The notes under the pieces were generated by a model, which made no database searches, was not told the origin of the DNA, and saw nothing but the letters and a program-made list of their open reading frames with translations. A DNA stretch of 64,000 bases. It comes from Acidimicrobiaceae bacterium (GTDB lineage Bacteria; Actinomycetota; Acidimicrobiia; Acidimicrobiales; Ilumatobacteraceae). How positions within the stretch are numbered: position 1 is the stretch's first letter; every line of letters starts with the position of its first letter. The stretch lies in contig CANFGT010000006.1 in the NCBI GenBank assembly GCA_947446815.1, positions 62,001 through 126,000 on the forward strand. The letters run 5' to 3'. Of the stretch, positions 53,083-62,539 are shown one piece after another. A program made the position numbers and the translations under genes.

Positions 53083-55476
53083 TTGTTGCGTCAGTTCTCC
53101 CGTGATGACCTCATGTCGTCCTCCCCGATTGATGAATCATTCATCAACGATCTTTTGCATTCTTCACTTGAAGACCTCATGCAACGTGCGCGCGATAAGC
53201 GCGATGCCGCTCACGGCACCCGCATCACGTTTTCACCCAAGGTGTTTATTCCGCTCACGATGTTGTGCCGCGACAAGTGTGGTTACTGCACCTTTGCTCA
53301 ACCACCTGCGCGATTAGAAAAGCCCTACCTCACCGCCGAGGACATTCTTGCGATTGCTCGTCAAGGTGCTCGCATGGGTTGTCACGAAGCACTGTTCACT
53401 CTGGGTGAACGTCCCGAACTTCGATACGACGTTGCAGCAGATTGGTTGCGCGACAACGGTTACGACAGCACCGTGCATTATTTACATGACATGGCGCAGT
53501 TAGTACTGAACGAGACAGGTCTATTGCCTCATGCCAATGCAGGTGCGTTGTATGAAGATGAACTTGCCATGCTGCGCGCCGTGTCCCCTTCGCAAGGGAT
53601 GATGCTGGAGTCATTACGCGATGATCTTGAATGCCATCGCGGAGCACCAGACAAAGAACCACAACGCCGCATCGACACACTGTGTTTGTCAGGCGAGCTT
53701 GCGATTCCGTTTACTTCCGGAATCTTGGTCGGCATCGGCGAAGAACGTCGTGACCGCATCGACGCTTTGGCACTTCTTGCAGCAGCACACGCCAAGTACG
53801 GCAACGTGCAAGAGGTCATCGTGCAGAACTTCTTGCCAAAGGCCGGCACTGCAATGCACAAAGCAAAGCCATGCCCCGAGGATGAATACTTGTGGTCCAT
53901 CGCTGTTGCGCGTTTGATCTTGCCTTCAAGCATTCACTTGCAAGCACCACCGAACTTGTCGGACGACTTTGGTGTTCTGCTTGATGCAGGTATCGACGAC
54001 TGGGGTGGCGTCTCCCCTGTCACTGCAGACCATGTGAACCCCGAACGACCATGGCCAGCACTTGATCGCTTACGTGATGTCACCGAAGACCGTGGCTTTG
54101 CTCTCGCACCACGTCTCACGATTTACCCAGAGTTCGCAACTGCGCCAGAGAAGTGGCTTGACCCGTCCTTGCACTTCACCGTGATGGACCGCACTGATGC
54201 CGAAGGGATGAGCCGCGATGATCCGGGTGCGTTCTGGCCAGAGAAAGTCACTGCAGCCGACGTTGTTCTTGACGGCGCAGAAGTTGTTCTTGTCGGTCAC
54301 AAGTCCACGCAGTGGTACTCCGGTTCCAACGTGAAACCAATGACGCTCGTGCCGCACTCACGTCCATTCGCACGTGGTCGCATCGCTGAAATCATTGAAG
54401 GTCATCGCAACGGCCAAGAACTCGGTGAACAAGAAGTTGTTGACCTCTTCCGTGCGCGCGGACCTGAAGTCGGCCTCATCGCTGACTACGCAGACGAGCT
54501 GCGCTTCAAAGCAGTAGGCAACACCGTGACATGGGTGCACAACCGCAACATCAACTACACCAATGTGTGCACCTACAAGTGCAAGTTCTGCGGATTCTCT
54601 AAAGGTCCACTGTCTCTCAACTTGCGCGGCACGCCGTACTTGCTCACATTGGACGACATTGCAGACCGCGCAGTGGAAGCTGCTGCAATGGGCGCCACCG
54701 AGGTGACATTGCAGGGCGGCATTCACCCCGACTTCGACGGCGACTATTACATCGACGTCACCAAAGCTGTGAAGTCTGCAGTGCCCGACATGCACGTGCA
54801 TGGTTTCACCGCACTTGAAGTCACCGAAGGCGCCCATCGCAATGGCGAGTCGCTTCGTGATTACTTACAGCGTTTGAAAGATGCTGGTCTTGCTTCACTT
54901 CCTGGCACCGCTGCAGAAATTCTTGATGACGAGATTCGCGCCATCATCTGCTCCGACAAGGTGAACACCGAAGAGTGGCTGGAGTGCCATCGCCAAGCGC
55001 ACAGCATTGGTCTGCACAGCAACATCACCATCATGTACGGCAGCGTGGAACACCCCATCTCATGGGCGCGTCACATGGTTGTCACGCGCGAGCTACAAAA
55101 AGAAACCGGCGGCTTCACCGAGTTCATTCCATTGCCGTTTGTCCACATGGCCTCCCCCATCTACCTGCAGAAGAAGTCCCGTCGCGGGCCTACCTTCCGC
55201 GAAACAGTTCTCATGCACGCAATTGGCCGCATCTTCTACGACGGCCTCATTGACAACGTGCAGGTCAGCTGGGTGAAGATCGGCACCTCCGGTGCTGCAC
55301 AGTTACTGCAAGCCGGATGCAATGACCTTGGCGGAACACTCATGGACGAGAACATTTCTCGTGCAGCAGGCGCCAACCACGGTCAAGCAATGACCGAAGG
55401 TCGCTTCGGTGAAATCATTGCGCCGTTGCGTCGTCAACTTGCACAACGCAACACGGCTTACAAAGTTCTTCAGTAG
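53083..55476 (+). CDS. fbiC: FO synthase (CofG-CofH fusion), F420 biosynthesis
   Basis: A 797-residue fusion of two radical SAM enzymes that together make 7,8-didemethyl-8-hydroxy-5-deazariboflavin from tyrosine and 5-amino-6-ribitylaminouracil. The CofG half has the cluster motif CRDKCGYC (Cys62, 66, 69). The CofH half has CTYKCKFC (Cys496, 500, 503). GGIHPDFDGDYY and MYGSVEHPISWARH are typical of CofH. The TTG at 53083 has AAAGGTG upstream; an ATG at 53113 is an alternative. Fusion is characteristic of actinobacteria. A 122-base gap separates it from the chorismate mutase gene. Confidence 0.96.
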   Translation: MLRQFSRDDLMSSSPIDESFINDLLHSSLEDLMQRARDKRDAAHGTRITFSPKVFIPLTMLCRDKCGYCTFAQPPARLEKPYLTAEDILAIARQGARMGCHEALFTLGERPELRYDVAADWLRDNGYDSTVHYLHDMAQLVLNETGLLPHANAGALYEDELAMLRAVSPSQGMMLESLRDDLECHRGAPDKEPQRRIDTLCLSGELAIPFTSGILVGIGEERRDRIDALALLAAAHAKYGNVQEVIVQNFLPKAGTAMHKAKPCPEDEYLWSIAVARLILPSSIHLQAPPNLSDDFGVLLDAGIDDWGGVSPVTADHVNPERPWPALDRLRDVTEDRGFALAPRLTIYPEFATAPEKWLDPSLHFTVMDRTDAEGMSRDDPGAFWPEKVTAADVVLDGAEVVLVGHKSTQWYSGSNVKPMTLVPHSRPFARGRIAEIIEGHRNGQELGEQEVVDLFRARGPEVGLIADYADELRFKAVGNTVTWVHNRNINYTNVCTYKCKFCGFSKGPLSLNLRGTPYLLTLDDIADRAVEAAAMGATEVTLQGGIHPDFDGDYYIDVTKAVKSAVPDMHVHGFTALEVTEGAHRNGESLRDYLQRLKDAGLASLPGTAAEILDDEIRAIICSDKVNTEEWLECHRQAHSIGLHSNITIMYGSVEHPISWARHMVVTRELQKETGGFTEFIPLPFVHMASPIYLQKKSRRGPTFRETVLMHAIGRIFYDGLIDNVQVSWVKIGTSGAAQLLQAGCNDLGGTLMDENISRAAGANHGQAMTEGRFGEIIAPLRRQLAQRNTAYKVLQ

Positions 55477-55481
55477 TTGCA

Positions 55482-55495
55482 CGGCAGTAATGCCG
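55482..55495. terminator. Small hairpin between convergent fbiC and ribF
   Basis: CGGCA (55482-55486) and TGCCG (55491-55495) form a five-pair stem with a four-base loop in the 27-base gap between convergent genes. There is no T run; function uncertain. Confidence 0.3.
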
Positions 55496-55503
55496 GCGAA
55501 TCA

Positions 55504-56460
55504 CTATTGAGCGCGACGCGCTAACACCGCGGAACGAGCATGTTCGATGTCTTTCATCAACTGCTCTTTTAGTTCGTCTATGCCACCAAACTGCTTTTCG
55601 CTGCGCAAGAACGCAACAAACTGCACTGATGCTTCTTCGCCATAGAGGTCGCCACTGAAGTCAAGTAGATACGCCTCAAGAAGCGAGTATCCCTGGTCGG
55701 TGTAAAACGTGGGGCGACGACCCAGGTTGATGGCACAGGTGTATTCAACGCCATCAGGCCGGCGATAGACACCCGCATACACACCATCAGATGGCATGCA
55801 TGTTCCGCCAGCCACCTGAACGTTTGCCGTAGGGAAACCAATTGTGCGTCCGCGCTGATCACCAGACATCACTGTTCCGCGAATTTCATGCGGGCGGCCC
55901 AACATGCGCGTGGCGATATCAATTTCACCGCCAGCGAGAGCGCGACGAATTGCAGTAGAGCTCACAGGCTCATCAATGCCGTCCGCGCGCGGAACAAGAA
56001 CGACCGGCTCGCACGTGAAGTCGTGGCGTTCACCCATCTCGCGCAACAAGGTGATATTGCCTTGGCGCATGTGACCAAAATGAAAATCGCTGCCCACGAT
56101 GAGAGCTTGAGTGTGTAAAGCATCAACCAGGACTCGTTGCACGAAATCAACAGGGGTTTCTTTTGCTTGCTCTGCGCTAAATGGGACTACAACAACAGCA
56201 TCAACACCCGTAGCTTCAAGAAGTTCCAACTTCTGTGCCGCATTGGTCAACATCTTTGGCGCAGCATCCGGACGCACGATGCTCGCAGGATGTACATCAA
56301 AGGTCACCACGACGCTCAGCGCACCCAATTCCGCTGCGCGTTGCTTCACCTGTTTAATCACAGTGCGATGCCCCAGGTGCACGCCGTCATAGGCGCCGAT
56401 TGTGACAACGGCTCGACGACCAGGCCATGGAGAAGTTGAGAGGTCGGTCACCAGTTGCAC
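55504..56460 (-). CDS. ribF: Bifunctional riboflavin kinase / FAD synthetase
   Basis: A 318-residue protein that phosphorylates riboflavin to FMN and adenylates it to FAD. The N-terminal nucleotidyltransferase domain shows TIGAYDGVHLGHRTVI and the SSTAIRRALAGGEI motif; the C-terminal kinase domain has MSGDQRGRTIGFPTANVQV and INLGRRPTF. It follows truB by 11 bases and lies in the rbfA-truB-ribF order common to actinobacteria. Confidence 0.95.
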   Translation of the reverse strand: MQLVTDLSTSPWPGRRAVVTIGAYDGVHLGHRTVIKQVKQRAAELGALSVVVTFDVHPASIVRPDAAPKMLTNAAQKLELLEATGVDAVVVVPFSAEQAKETPVDFVQRVLVDALHTQALIVGSDFHFGHMRQGNITLLREMGERHDFTCEPVVLVPRADGIDEPVSSTAIRRALAGGEIDIATRMLGRPHEIRGTVMSGDQRGRTIGFPTANVQVAGGTCMPSDGVYAGVYRRPDGVEYTCAINLGRRPTFYTDQGYSLLEAYLLDFSGDLYGEEASVQFVAFLRSEKQFGGIDELKEQLMKDIEHARSAVLARRAQ

Positions 56461-56471
56461 GGTGTCTAACG

Positions 56472-57347
56472 CTATCCGCGCCCGCCGAACACCACTGTGG
56501 GCTTGGCAATGCGATCACGCCACAGCTCGAACACGGCGATCAGTTCGCCGTCAACATTCGTTGTGGCCCACGGACCATCACCATCCCAGGCCTCACGCAC
56601 ACGGCCGTACAGAACATCTTCCATGCCCTTTTCGTCCAGCACATGCGTTTGCATGCCGCGCACCATCTCACCCACTGGCAACAGCACCGGATCTTCCAAG
56701 CTGCACGCTTCATCCACTGAGTACGGGCCAGTGCTGTGTCGTCGCAAGGTACGAATATGCGCCCCGCCACCAAGGGCAGTTCCAAGATCTGCACCCAGTG
56801 AGCGAATGTAGGTACCACCACCGCAACGCACCGTTGCACGAATCACCATTGGGTCATCGGTGGCTTCGACGTCATAGGAATACACCGTGATAGGACGCGG
56901 TTCACGTTCAATCTCAATGCCCTCTCGTGCAAGTTGATGCAAACGCACGCCATCCACTCTTAATGCAGACACCATGGGCGGAATCTGCATGATGTCGCCC
57001 ACAAATTTTTCCGCGATGATGTCACGGACATCATCGATGTTCGGTGCCGTCATGTCATAGGTGGCAGTGGTAACACCAGAGTCATCCAACGTGTCTGTTT
57101 CCGAACCGAGAACAATTTCGCACGAGTACGTCTTGTCCATGTCACCCATAAAACGAATCAAACGTGTGGCGTTACCCACACCGATAACAAGCAGCCCAGT
57201 TGCATCAGGGTCGAGGGTGCCCGCATGGCCAATGCGCTTTTCACCAAAATGACCGCGCAGTTTGAAGACGACATCATGGCTCGTCATGCCTGTTGGCTTG
57301 TCTAACAACACCAGCCCATGCATTGTGGGCGGACGACGCCGCGCCAC
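56472..57347 (-). CDS. truB: tRNA pseudouridine-55 synthase
   Basis: A 291-residue enzyme that makes pseudouridine 55 in the T loop of tRNAs. Motifs: LLDKPTGMTSHDVV near the N-terminus, then GHAGTLDPDATGLLVIGVG with the catalytic Asp, and IRATVRCGGGTYIRSLGADLG. The start is a GTG at 57347, two bases after the rbfA stop; an ATG eight codons in is an alternative. Confidence 0.95.
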   Translation of the reverse strand: MARRRPPTMHGLVLLDKPTGMTSHDVVFKLRGHFGEKRIGHAGTLDPDATGLLVIGVGNATRLIRFMGDMDKTYSCEIVLGSETDTLDDSGVTTATYDMTAPNIDDVRDIIAEKFVGDIMQIPPMVSALRVDGVRLHQLAREGIEIEREPRPITVYSYDVEATDDPMVIRATVRCGGGTYIRSLGADLGTALGGGAHIRTLRRHSTGPYSVDEACSLEDPVLLPVGEMVRGMQTHVLDEKGMEDVLYGRVREAWDGDGPWATTNVDGELIAVFELWRDRIAKPTVVFGGRG

Positions 57348-57349
57348 AC

Positions 57350-57775
57350 CTACTCGCTATCTGCGTCGGGGACGATGGGCGTGGTGTTGGGTTGCTGACG
57401 CAGAAGTTCTTCAATTCGCGCAGCACCACGAATTACTTCGTCCGGACGGAACGAAAGAATCGGCGTCTTGCGTGCATGCATCTGGCGGTTGATCGAGGCC
57501 TGCATACGTGGGCGGTGCTCGAGCATTGCTTCAATCACGCCTTCGTCACCCTCTTCGCCAAACATCGAGTCGAAATAGACAATCGCACGGTTCATCTCTG
57601 GGTCAACGTCAATGGCGGTGACAGTCACCAAATCAAGGCGTTCATCATCAATCTTCGTGAGCTCATCGGCGATCACCTCACGCAACACCTCGGACAACCG
57701 AGCCGTGCGGGGATACCCGTGGGATGAACCGCCTTTGGGTTGACGGCGACCTGACCTTGGGCGTTGTTTCGACAC
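57350..57775 (-). CDS. rbfA: Ribosome-binding factor A
   Basis: A 141-residue assembly factor of the 30S subunit and cold-adaptation protein. The KH-like core [48 protein letters not shown], then [21 protein letters not shown], matches RbfA. The GTG start at 57775 faces leuS divergently across 21 bases. An N-terminal Arg/Gly-rich stretch ([19 protein letters not shown]) and an acidic C-terminus extend the core. Confidence 0.93.
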   Translation of the reverse strand: MSKQRPRSGRRQPKGGSSHGYPRTARLSEVLREVIADELTKIDDERLDLVTVTAIDVDPEMNRAIVYFDSMFGEEGDEGVIEAMLEHRPRMQASINRQMHARKTPILSFRPDEVIRGAARIEELLRQQPNTTPIVPDADSE

Positions 57776-57781
57776 GACCTA

Positions 57782-57787
57782 TACGAT
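57782..57787 (+). promoter_or_regulatory. Candidate -10 element of leuS
   Basis: TACGAT (within TATACGAT) ends nine bases before the ATG at 57797. It lies in the 21-base gap to rbfA, so promoters for the two divergent genes must overlap. Confidence 0.45.
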
Positions 57788-57796
57788 GGCACAACC

Positions 57797-60661
57797 ATGA
57801 GTGATTCGGCGACGCCCTCCACCCCCGGAGCAACAAACTTCCCCCCATTTAGATACTCGGCACGCCTGGCGGCCGGTATTGAGTCCCGCTGGCAGGACAC
57901 ATGGGAGCGCGAGGGCACCTATAACGCCCCCAACCCCGCTGGCCCCATGGCCGAACCCGAGAAGGTTGCTGGCCGCGAAAAACTCTTCGTCCTCGACATG
58001 TTCCCCTACCCCTCAGGCGCTGGTCTGCACGTCGGACACCCGCTTGGCTACATCGGCACCGATGTGTTTGCGCGATTCAAGCGCATGAAGGGCTACAACG
58101 TTCTCCACGCACTCGGATACGACAGTTTCGGTCTTCCGGCAGAACAGCACGCCATTACCACGGGCGTTCACCCTCGCATCAATACCGAAGAGAACGTGGC
58201 AAACATGCGTCGTCAGTTGCGTCGCCTTGGTTTGGGTCACGATCCGCGCCGCAGTGTCAGCACCACCGATGAAGCGTTCTATAAGTGGACACAGTGGATC
58301 TTCTTGCAAGTGCACGGTGCTTGGTACGACGCAGAACAAGGTCGCGCACGTCGTATTGAAGAACTCATTGCTGAATTCGAAGCCGGCACTCGTGCGCCAC
58401 AAGATGGTTCCACGTGGTCTGCGCTCTCCGCTCCTGAGAAGCATGTTCTCATCGACACGTACCGTTTGGCATATCTCACCGATGCACCCGTGAACTGGTG
58501 TCCGGGTCTTGGCACCATCCTTGCGAATGAAGAAGTGACCTCCGAAGGGCGCAGCGACATCGGCAACTATCCCGTGTTCAAGCGCAATATGAAGCAGTGG
58601 ATGATGCGCATCACCTCGTATGCCGATCGCCTCATTGAAGACCTTGATCGTTTGGATTGGCCGGAGCCCATCAAGATGATGCAGCGCAACTGGATTAATC
58701 GCAGCGAAGGAGCACGCGTTACCTTTGGCTCTCCTGCTGGCGGTATCGAAGTGTTCACCACACGCCCCGACACTTTGTTTGGCGCAACATTCCTTGTTCT
58801 CTCTCCTGAGCATCCGTTGGTGGAAGAAATCACCACTACTGATGCACAGGCTGCAGTGGAGGCTTACCGCGCAGCAGCGGCAGCCAAAGCAGATGATGAA
58901 CGCCAAGACGACTCGAAAGAAAAGACGGGTGTCTTCACTGGCGCAATGGCAGTCAACCCCGTCAGCGGCGGCGAAGTTCCGATTTACATCGCCGACTATG
59001 TCCTCATGGGCTACGGCACCGGCGCCATCATGGCTGTGCCCAGTGGCGACCAACGCGACTTCGAGTTCGCTCGTACCTACAACTTGCCTATCAAGGCAAC
59101 AGCGATGCCTCCAGCGGCATGGTTTGAACAACACGGCATTGCAGCAAGCAGTGATTGCAGCACATGGGCCGAAGCATTTACGGGCGATGGCGAATACATC
59201 GACTCTGCAAATGATTCCATCAGTCTGAACGGTCTGGCTTCCATCGCCGATGCAAAGTCGCGCATGAACGACTGGCTCGCCGCGAATGGCGTGGGCGAGC
59301 CCACCACCACATATCGCTTGCGCGACTGGCTGTTCTCACGTCAGCGTTACTGGGGAGAACCATTCCCCATCGTGTACGACGAATTGGGCAACGCACATGC
59401 AGTTCCAGAAAGCGCACTTCCTGTGTTGCTTCCCGAACTTGCAGACTTCAAGCCCACCGCACTTGACCCGAACGATGCAACAAGCGACCCTGTTCCTCCG
59501 CTCGCACGCGTGAAGGAATGGACAACGGTGACATTGGATCTTGGAGACGGTGCTCGTGAATACCGTCGCGAAGTCAACGTGATGCCACAGTGGGCAGGTT
59601 CGTGCTGGTACGAGATGCGTTATCTCGACCCCACCAACACCGAAGCATTCATTGACCCCGAGGTTGAGAAGTACTGGATGGGTCCACAAGGCGAAGGCCA
59701 CACCGGCGGTGTTGACTTATACGTCGGTGGCGTTGAGCATGCCGTGTTGCACCTCTTGTATGCGCGCTTCTGGCACAAGGTCCTGTTCGATCTCGGGCAT
59801 GTCAGCAGTGAAGAACCCTTCCATCGTTTGTACAACCAGGGCTACGTGCAGGCATACGCATATCGCGATGCACGCGGACAAGCAGTTCCTGCAGCAGAGG
59901 TTGAAGAAAACAATGGCGTGTATTCGTGGAACGGTGAAACCGTTGCGCGCGAATACGGCAAGATGGGCAAGAGCCTAAAGAACATCGTGACGCCTGATGA
60001 GATGTACGACGAGTTCGGCGCTGACACATTCCGTTTGTATGAAATGGCAATGGGACCCCTTGATGCCAGCCGTCCGTGGAACACACGTGATGTCATTGGT
60101 ATGCAGCGCTTCCTGCAGCGCCTGTGGCGAAATGTTGTCAACGAAGACACCGGCGAACTCATTGTGAACGATGACGCGGCACCTGAAGAGTTGTTACGCC
60201 ATTTGCACCGCACAATGGTCGGTGTTGAATCCGACATGGCTGGCTTGCGTTTCAATACCGCGATTGCAAAATTGATTGAGTTCAACAACGCTCTGACTGT
60301 GCACGTGACTGCAGTTGGTTCTACCCCTCGCGTGATTGCGGAACCTCTTGTGCAGATGTTGTCGCCACTGTGCCCACACCTCACCGAGGAATTGTGGTCC
60401 CAATTGGGGCATACGGAGACCGTCACATACGTGCCATTCCCACAAGCCGATCCTGCATTGCTTGTGGAAGACAGCATCGAGGTTCCTGTACAAGTGAACG
60501 GCAAAGTACGCGGACGCATCAGCGTTGCACCCGATGCCGATGAAGCAACTCACTTGGCAGCTGCAATGGCGCAGGAAAATGTCATTGCAGCGCTTGACGG
60601 CAAGACACCGGTGAAGACAATTGTCATCCCTGGTCGCACCGTCAACATCGTCGTCAAGTAA
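57797..60661 (+). CDS. leuS: Leucyl-tRNA synthetase
   Basis: A 954-residue class I synthetase, in the size range of actinobacterial LeuRS and longer than the 860 residues of E. coli. The HIGH motif appears as HVGH in [18 protein letters not shown], the editing domain has [21 protein letters not shown], and KMSKS appears as KMGKS (residues 722-726). The anticodon-binding and C-terminal domains are complete. The ATG at 57797 is preferred over a TTG 11 codons earlier because that would overlap rbfA. Confidence 0.97.
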   Translation: MSDSATPSTPGATNFPPFRYSARLAAGIESRWQDTWEREGTYNAPNPAGPMAEPEKVAGREKLFVLDMFPYPSGAGLHVGHPLGYIGTDVFARFKRMKGYNVLHALGYDSFGLPAEQHAITTGVHPRINTEENVANMRRQLRRLGLGHDPRRSVSTTDEAFYKWTQWIFLQVHGAWYDAEQGRARRIEELIAEFEAGTRAPQDGSTWSALSAPEKHVLIDTYRLAYLTDAPVNWCPGLGTILANEEVTSEGRSDIGNYPVFKRNMKQWMMRITSYADRLIEDLDRLDWPEPIKMMQRNWINRSEGARVTFGSPAGGIEVFTTRPDTLFGATFLVLSPEHPLVEEITTTDAQAAVEAYRAAAAAKADDERQDDSKEKTGVFTGAMAVNPVSGGEVPIYIADYVLMGYGTGAIMAVPSGDQRDFEFARTYNLPIKATAMPPAAWFEQHGIAASSDCSTWAEAFTGDGEYIDSANDSISLNGLASIADAKSRMNDWLAANGVGEPTTTYRLRDWLFSRQRYWGEPFPIVYDELGNAHAVPESALPVLLPELADFKPTALDPNDATSDPVPPLARVKEWTTVTLDLGDGAREYRREVNVMPQWAGSCWYEMRYLDPTNTEAFIDPEVEKYWMGPQGEGHTGGVDLYVGGVEHAVLHLLYARFWHKVLFDLGHVSSEEPFHRLYNQGYVQAYAYRDARGQAVPAAEVEENNGVYSWNGETVAREYGKMGKSLKNIVTPDEMYDEFGADTFRLYEMAMGPLDASRPWNTRDVIGMQRFLQRLWRNVVNEDTGELIVNDDAAPEELLRHLHRTMVGVESDMAGLRFNTAIAKLIEFNNALTVHVTAVGSTPRVIAEPLVQMLSPLCPHLTEELWSQLGHTETVTYVPFPQADPALLVEDSIEVPVQVNGKVRGRISVAPDADEATHLAAAMAQENVIAALDGKTPVKTIVIPGRTVNIVVK

Positions 60662-60711
60662 TTACTGCATTGTTCCCCCACCTACAGAGCCATCTCGGCT
60701 AAACAAGTGGC

Positions 60712-61155
60712 ATGGCAGTGAGCAAAGTTGAGATGTCCGTTGGACCACACAAGACAATTGCTCTTGTCGCGCACGACAATATGAAAGATGAGCTCCTCGA
60801 ATGGGTTGAGCATCATCGCGAAGCACTCTCTCGTCACACACTTGTTGGCACTGGCACCACTGGCGGTCTCGTTCAGGAAAAGATTGGTCTTCCTGTCGAG
60901 CGCCTTCGCAGCGGCCCTCTGGGCGGCGACCAACAGATTGGTGCTCGCATCTCCGAAGGCGAAGTGGATGTGTTGTTGTTCTTTTGGGATCCCCTCGAAC
61001 CACAGCCCCATGACCCTGATATCAAAGCCCTCTTACGCATCGCCGTCGTCTGGAATATCCCAGTCGCATGCAACCGCGCGTCAGCTGACTTCATCATGTC
61101 GTCGCCGTTTATGGACACTGATTACGTCCGTCGAGTTCCTTCACATATTCGATAA
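60712..61155 (+). CDS. mgsA: Methylglyoxal synthase
   Basis: A 147-residue enzyme that converts dihydroxyacetone phosphate to methylglyoxal and phosphate, a bypass relieving phosphate-limited or sugar-phosphate stress. The fingerprints TLVGTGTTGGLVQEKIGL, RLRSGPLGGDQQIGA and FFWDPLEPQPHDPDIKALLRIAVVWNIPVACNRASADF are complete. The next gene starts two bases after its stop, so translation is probably coupled. Confidence 0.95.
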   Translation: MAVSKVEMSVGPHKTIALVAHDNMKDELLEWVEHHREALSRHTLVGTGTTGGLVQEKIGLPVERLRSGPLGGDQQIGARISEGEVDVLLFFWDPLEPQPHDPDIKALLRIAVVWNIPVACNRASADFIMSSPFMDTDYVRRVPSHIR

Positions 61156-61157
61156 TC

Positions 61158-61754
61158 ATGAAAGAAATTTTTGGCGCTTGGTGCGTCGCACTCAGTTTTG
61201 CATTCATCTGGCCACAGGTCTGGCGCGCAGTTCGCCACGACACCTCACACGGTCTCTCCCCATTTGCGCTAATGCATGGACTCGTTGGTTCGGCCCTCTG
61301 GTTTAGCTACGGGGTCATTCAACACGATGTCGCCGTGTGGTTCTCGAATACGACGTTCATCATCGCGCAATCGATCATTATCTCGGTGGTCTATCGCCAC
61401 GGGCATATTCCTCGCACCGTTCTGATCCGGCTTGCATCCGTCGTGATCATCATTCCGCTCGGATTTACTCAACTACCGCCTGCAGCAGTTGGGCTCATTG
61501 CCATTGCCGTTAGCGGCAGTTCCATCTTCCCGCAGATGATTCACGTGATGCGTACAGACAATCTTCACGGCATCTCCCTTACAAGCTATGGAATGACCAT
61601 CATTAGTTGCTCTTCATGGTTGGCATACGGATTCGCAGTGCACGACCCAATGATTAGTGCCCAAAACTTTGTGACGGTTCCCATTTTCGTCTACATGATG
61701 ATGAAGGCATGGAGATGGCGCCTTGCAAACAGCGAACCTGTACCGGCTAGTTGA
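61158..61754 (+). CDS. Membrane protein with two PQ-loop (SWEET-like) repeats
   Basis: A 198-residue integral membrane protein. Two copies of the PQ-loop triple-helix unit are seen: FAFIWPQVWRAVRHDTSHGLSP near the N-terminus and SSIFPQMIHVMRTDNLHGIS near residue 125, each followed by W-containing helices (SALWFSYG, SSWLAYGF). Bacterial SemiSWEET sugar transporters have only one unit and dimerise; this is a fused pair like eukaryotic SWEETs or PQ-loop transporters. The ligand is unknown. It is coupled to mgsA and overlaps the convergent LLM gene by eight bases. Confidence 0.78.
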   Translation: MKEIFGAWCVALSFAFIWPQVWRAVRHDTSHGLSPFALMHGLVGSALWFSYGVIQHDVAVWFSNTTFIIAQSIIISVVYRHGHIPRTVLIRLASVVIIIPLGFTQLPPAAVGLIAIAVSGSSIFPQMIHVMRTDNLHGISLTSYGMTIISCSSWLAYGFAVHDPMISAQNFVTVPIFVYMMMKAWRWRLANSEPVPAS

Positions 61755-62535
61755 AATACTTCTTTGTTGAAGCAATCGCGTCGATATCAACGCTGTTGCC
61801 CATAAACAAGATCAATCGCGTAACACCTTCAGCTGCCAGTTCTTTGTGGAATTCGTGTTCAGGGTCTGCAAATTCTGTATTGAATGGCGCCCACACCGAA
61901 ACATCAAAGTCTGCGCGTTGCCCACTCGCCTCTCGTGCGCATGCGATCAATTCACCACGTTGTGGATGATTGAACCGAGTGTTCATCCCATCAAGTCGTT
62001 CTCCGGCAAGGCGAGCTAACGCAAGACTGTTCGTTCCAGCAATCACTCGAGGTGCAGAGACCGGACGAGGAAAACCAGCAAATGATTCATCACGATTCTC
62101 ATCCCAGATGGAACGCATGATCTCGACAACTTCTGCGAGGCGTGCGTGTCGTACTGCCATTGTCGGCAATAGCGGAAACTTCAGCGCTTGCTGCTCGCCA
62201 CTCCATGGGCTGTTGGGTGCTGTCCCCGCACCGATACCCAGAGTGAATCGATCACCAGCGATCTGCTGCACCGACGAGACAATGTTCGCCAAAAGACCAG
62301 GTTCGCGATTCATCGCATTAGTTACCAAAGTGCCTAAACCGATCGTGCTGGTGACTCCCGCCCATGCCGTGAGGCTGGTGAAACATTCCAACATTGAACC
62401 GACGCCGAACATTTCGCCGGAAAAATGATCCAGGTTCCACAATGTGGAGTAACCAGTTTCTTCTGCAGCAATCGCCGCTTCACGCAATGCAGACCACGGG
62501 CCAGCGCCCTGGTTCAACTGGATATCGATAATCAC
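61747..62535 (-). CDS. Luciferase-like, probably F420-dependent oxidoreductase
   Basis: A 262-residue LLM barrel protein, shorter than most family members. AIAAEETGYSTLWNLDHFSGEMFGVGS, GLGTLVTNAMNREPGLLANIVSSVQQIAGDRFTLGIGAGT and WSGEQQALKFP identify it. The start is GTG four bases after the stop of the downstream-listed HAD-type gene, suggesting they are co-transcribed from beyond the window. Substrate unknown. Confidence 0.82.
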   Translation of the reverse strand: MIIDIQLNQGAGPWSALREAAIAAEETGYSTLWNLDHFSGEMFGVGSMLECFTSLTAWAGVTSTIGLGTLVTNAMNREPGLLANIVSSVQQIAGDRFTLGIGAGTAPNSPWSGEQQALKFPLLPTMAVRHARLAEVVEIMRSIWDENRDESFAGFPRPVSAPRVIAGTNSLALARLAGERLDGMNTRFNHPQRGELIACAREASGQRADFDVSVWAPFNTEFADPEHEFHKELAAEGVTRLILFMGNSVDIDAIASTKKYFN

Positions 62536-62539
62536 GGCG

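Noticed and set aside
58013-59134. Minus-strand open frame (about 373 codons) opposite leuS
   Set aside because: It is antisense to the conserved leuS motifs, Cys/His-rich without domain features, and has no ribosome site; a shadow of leuS codon use.
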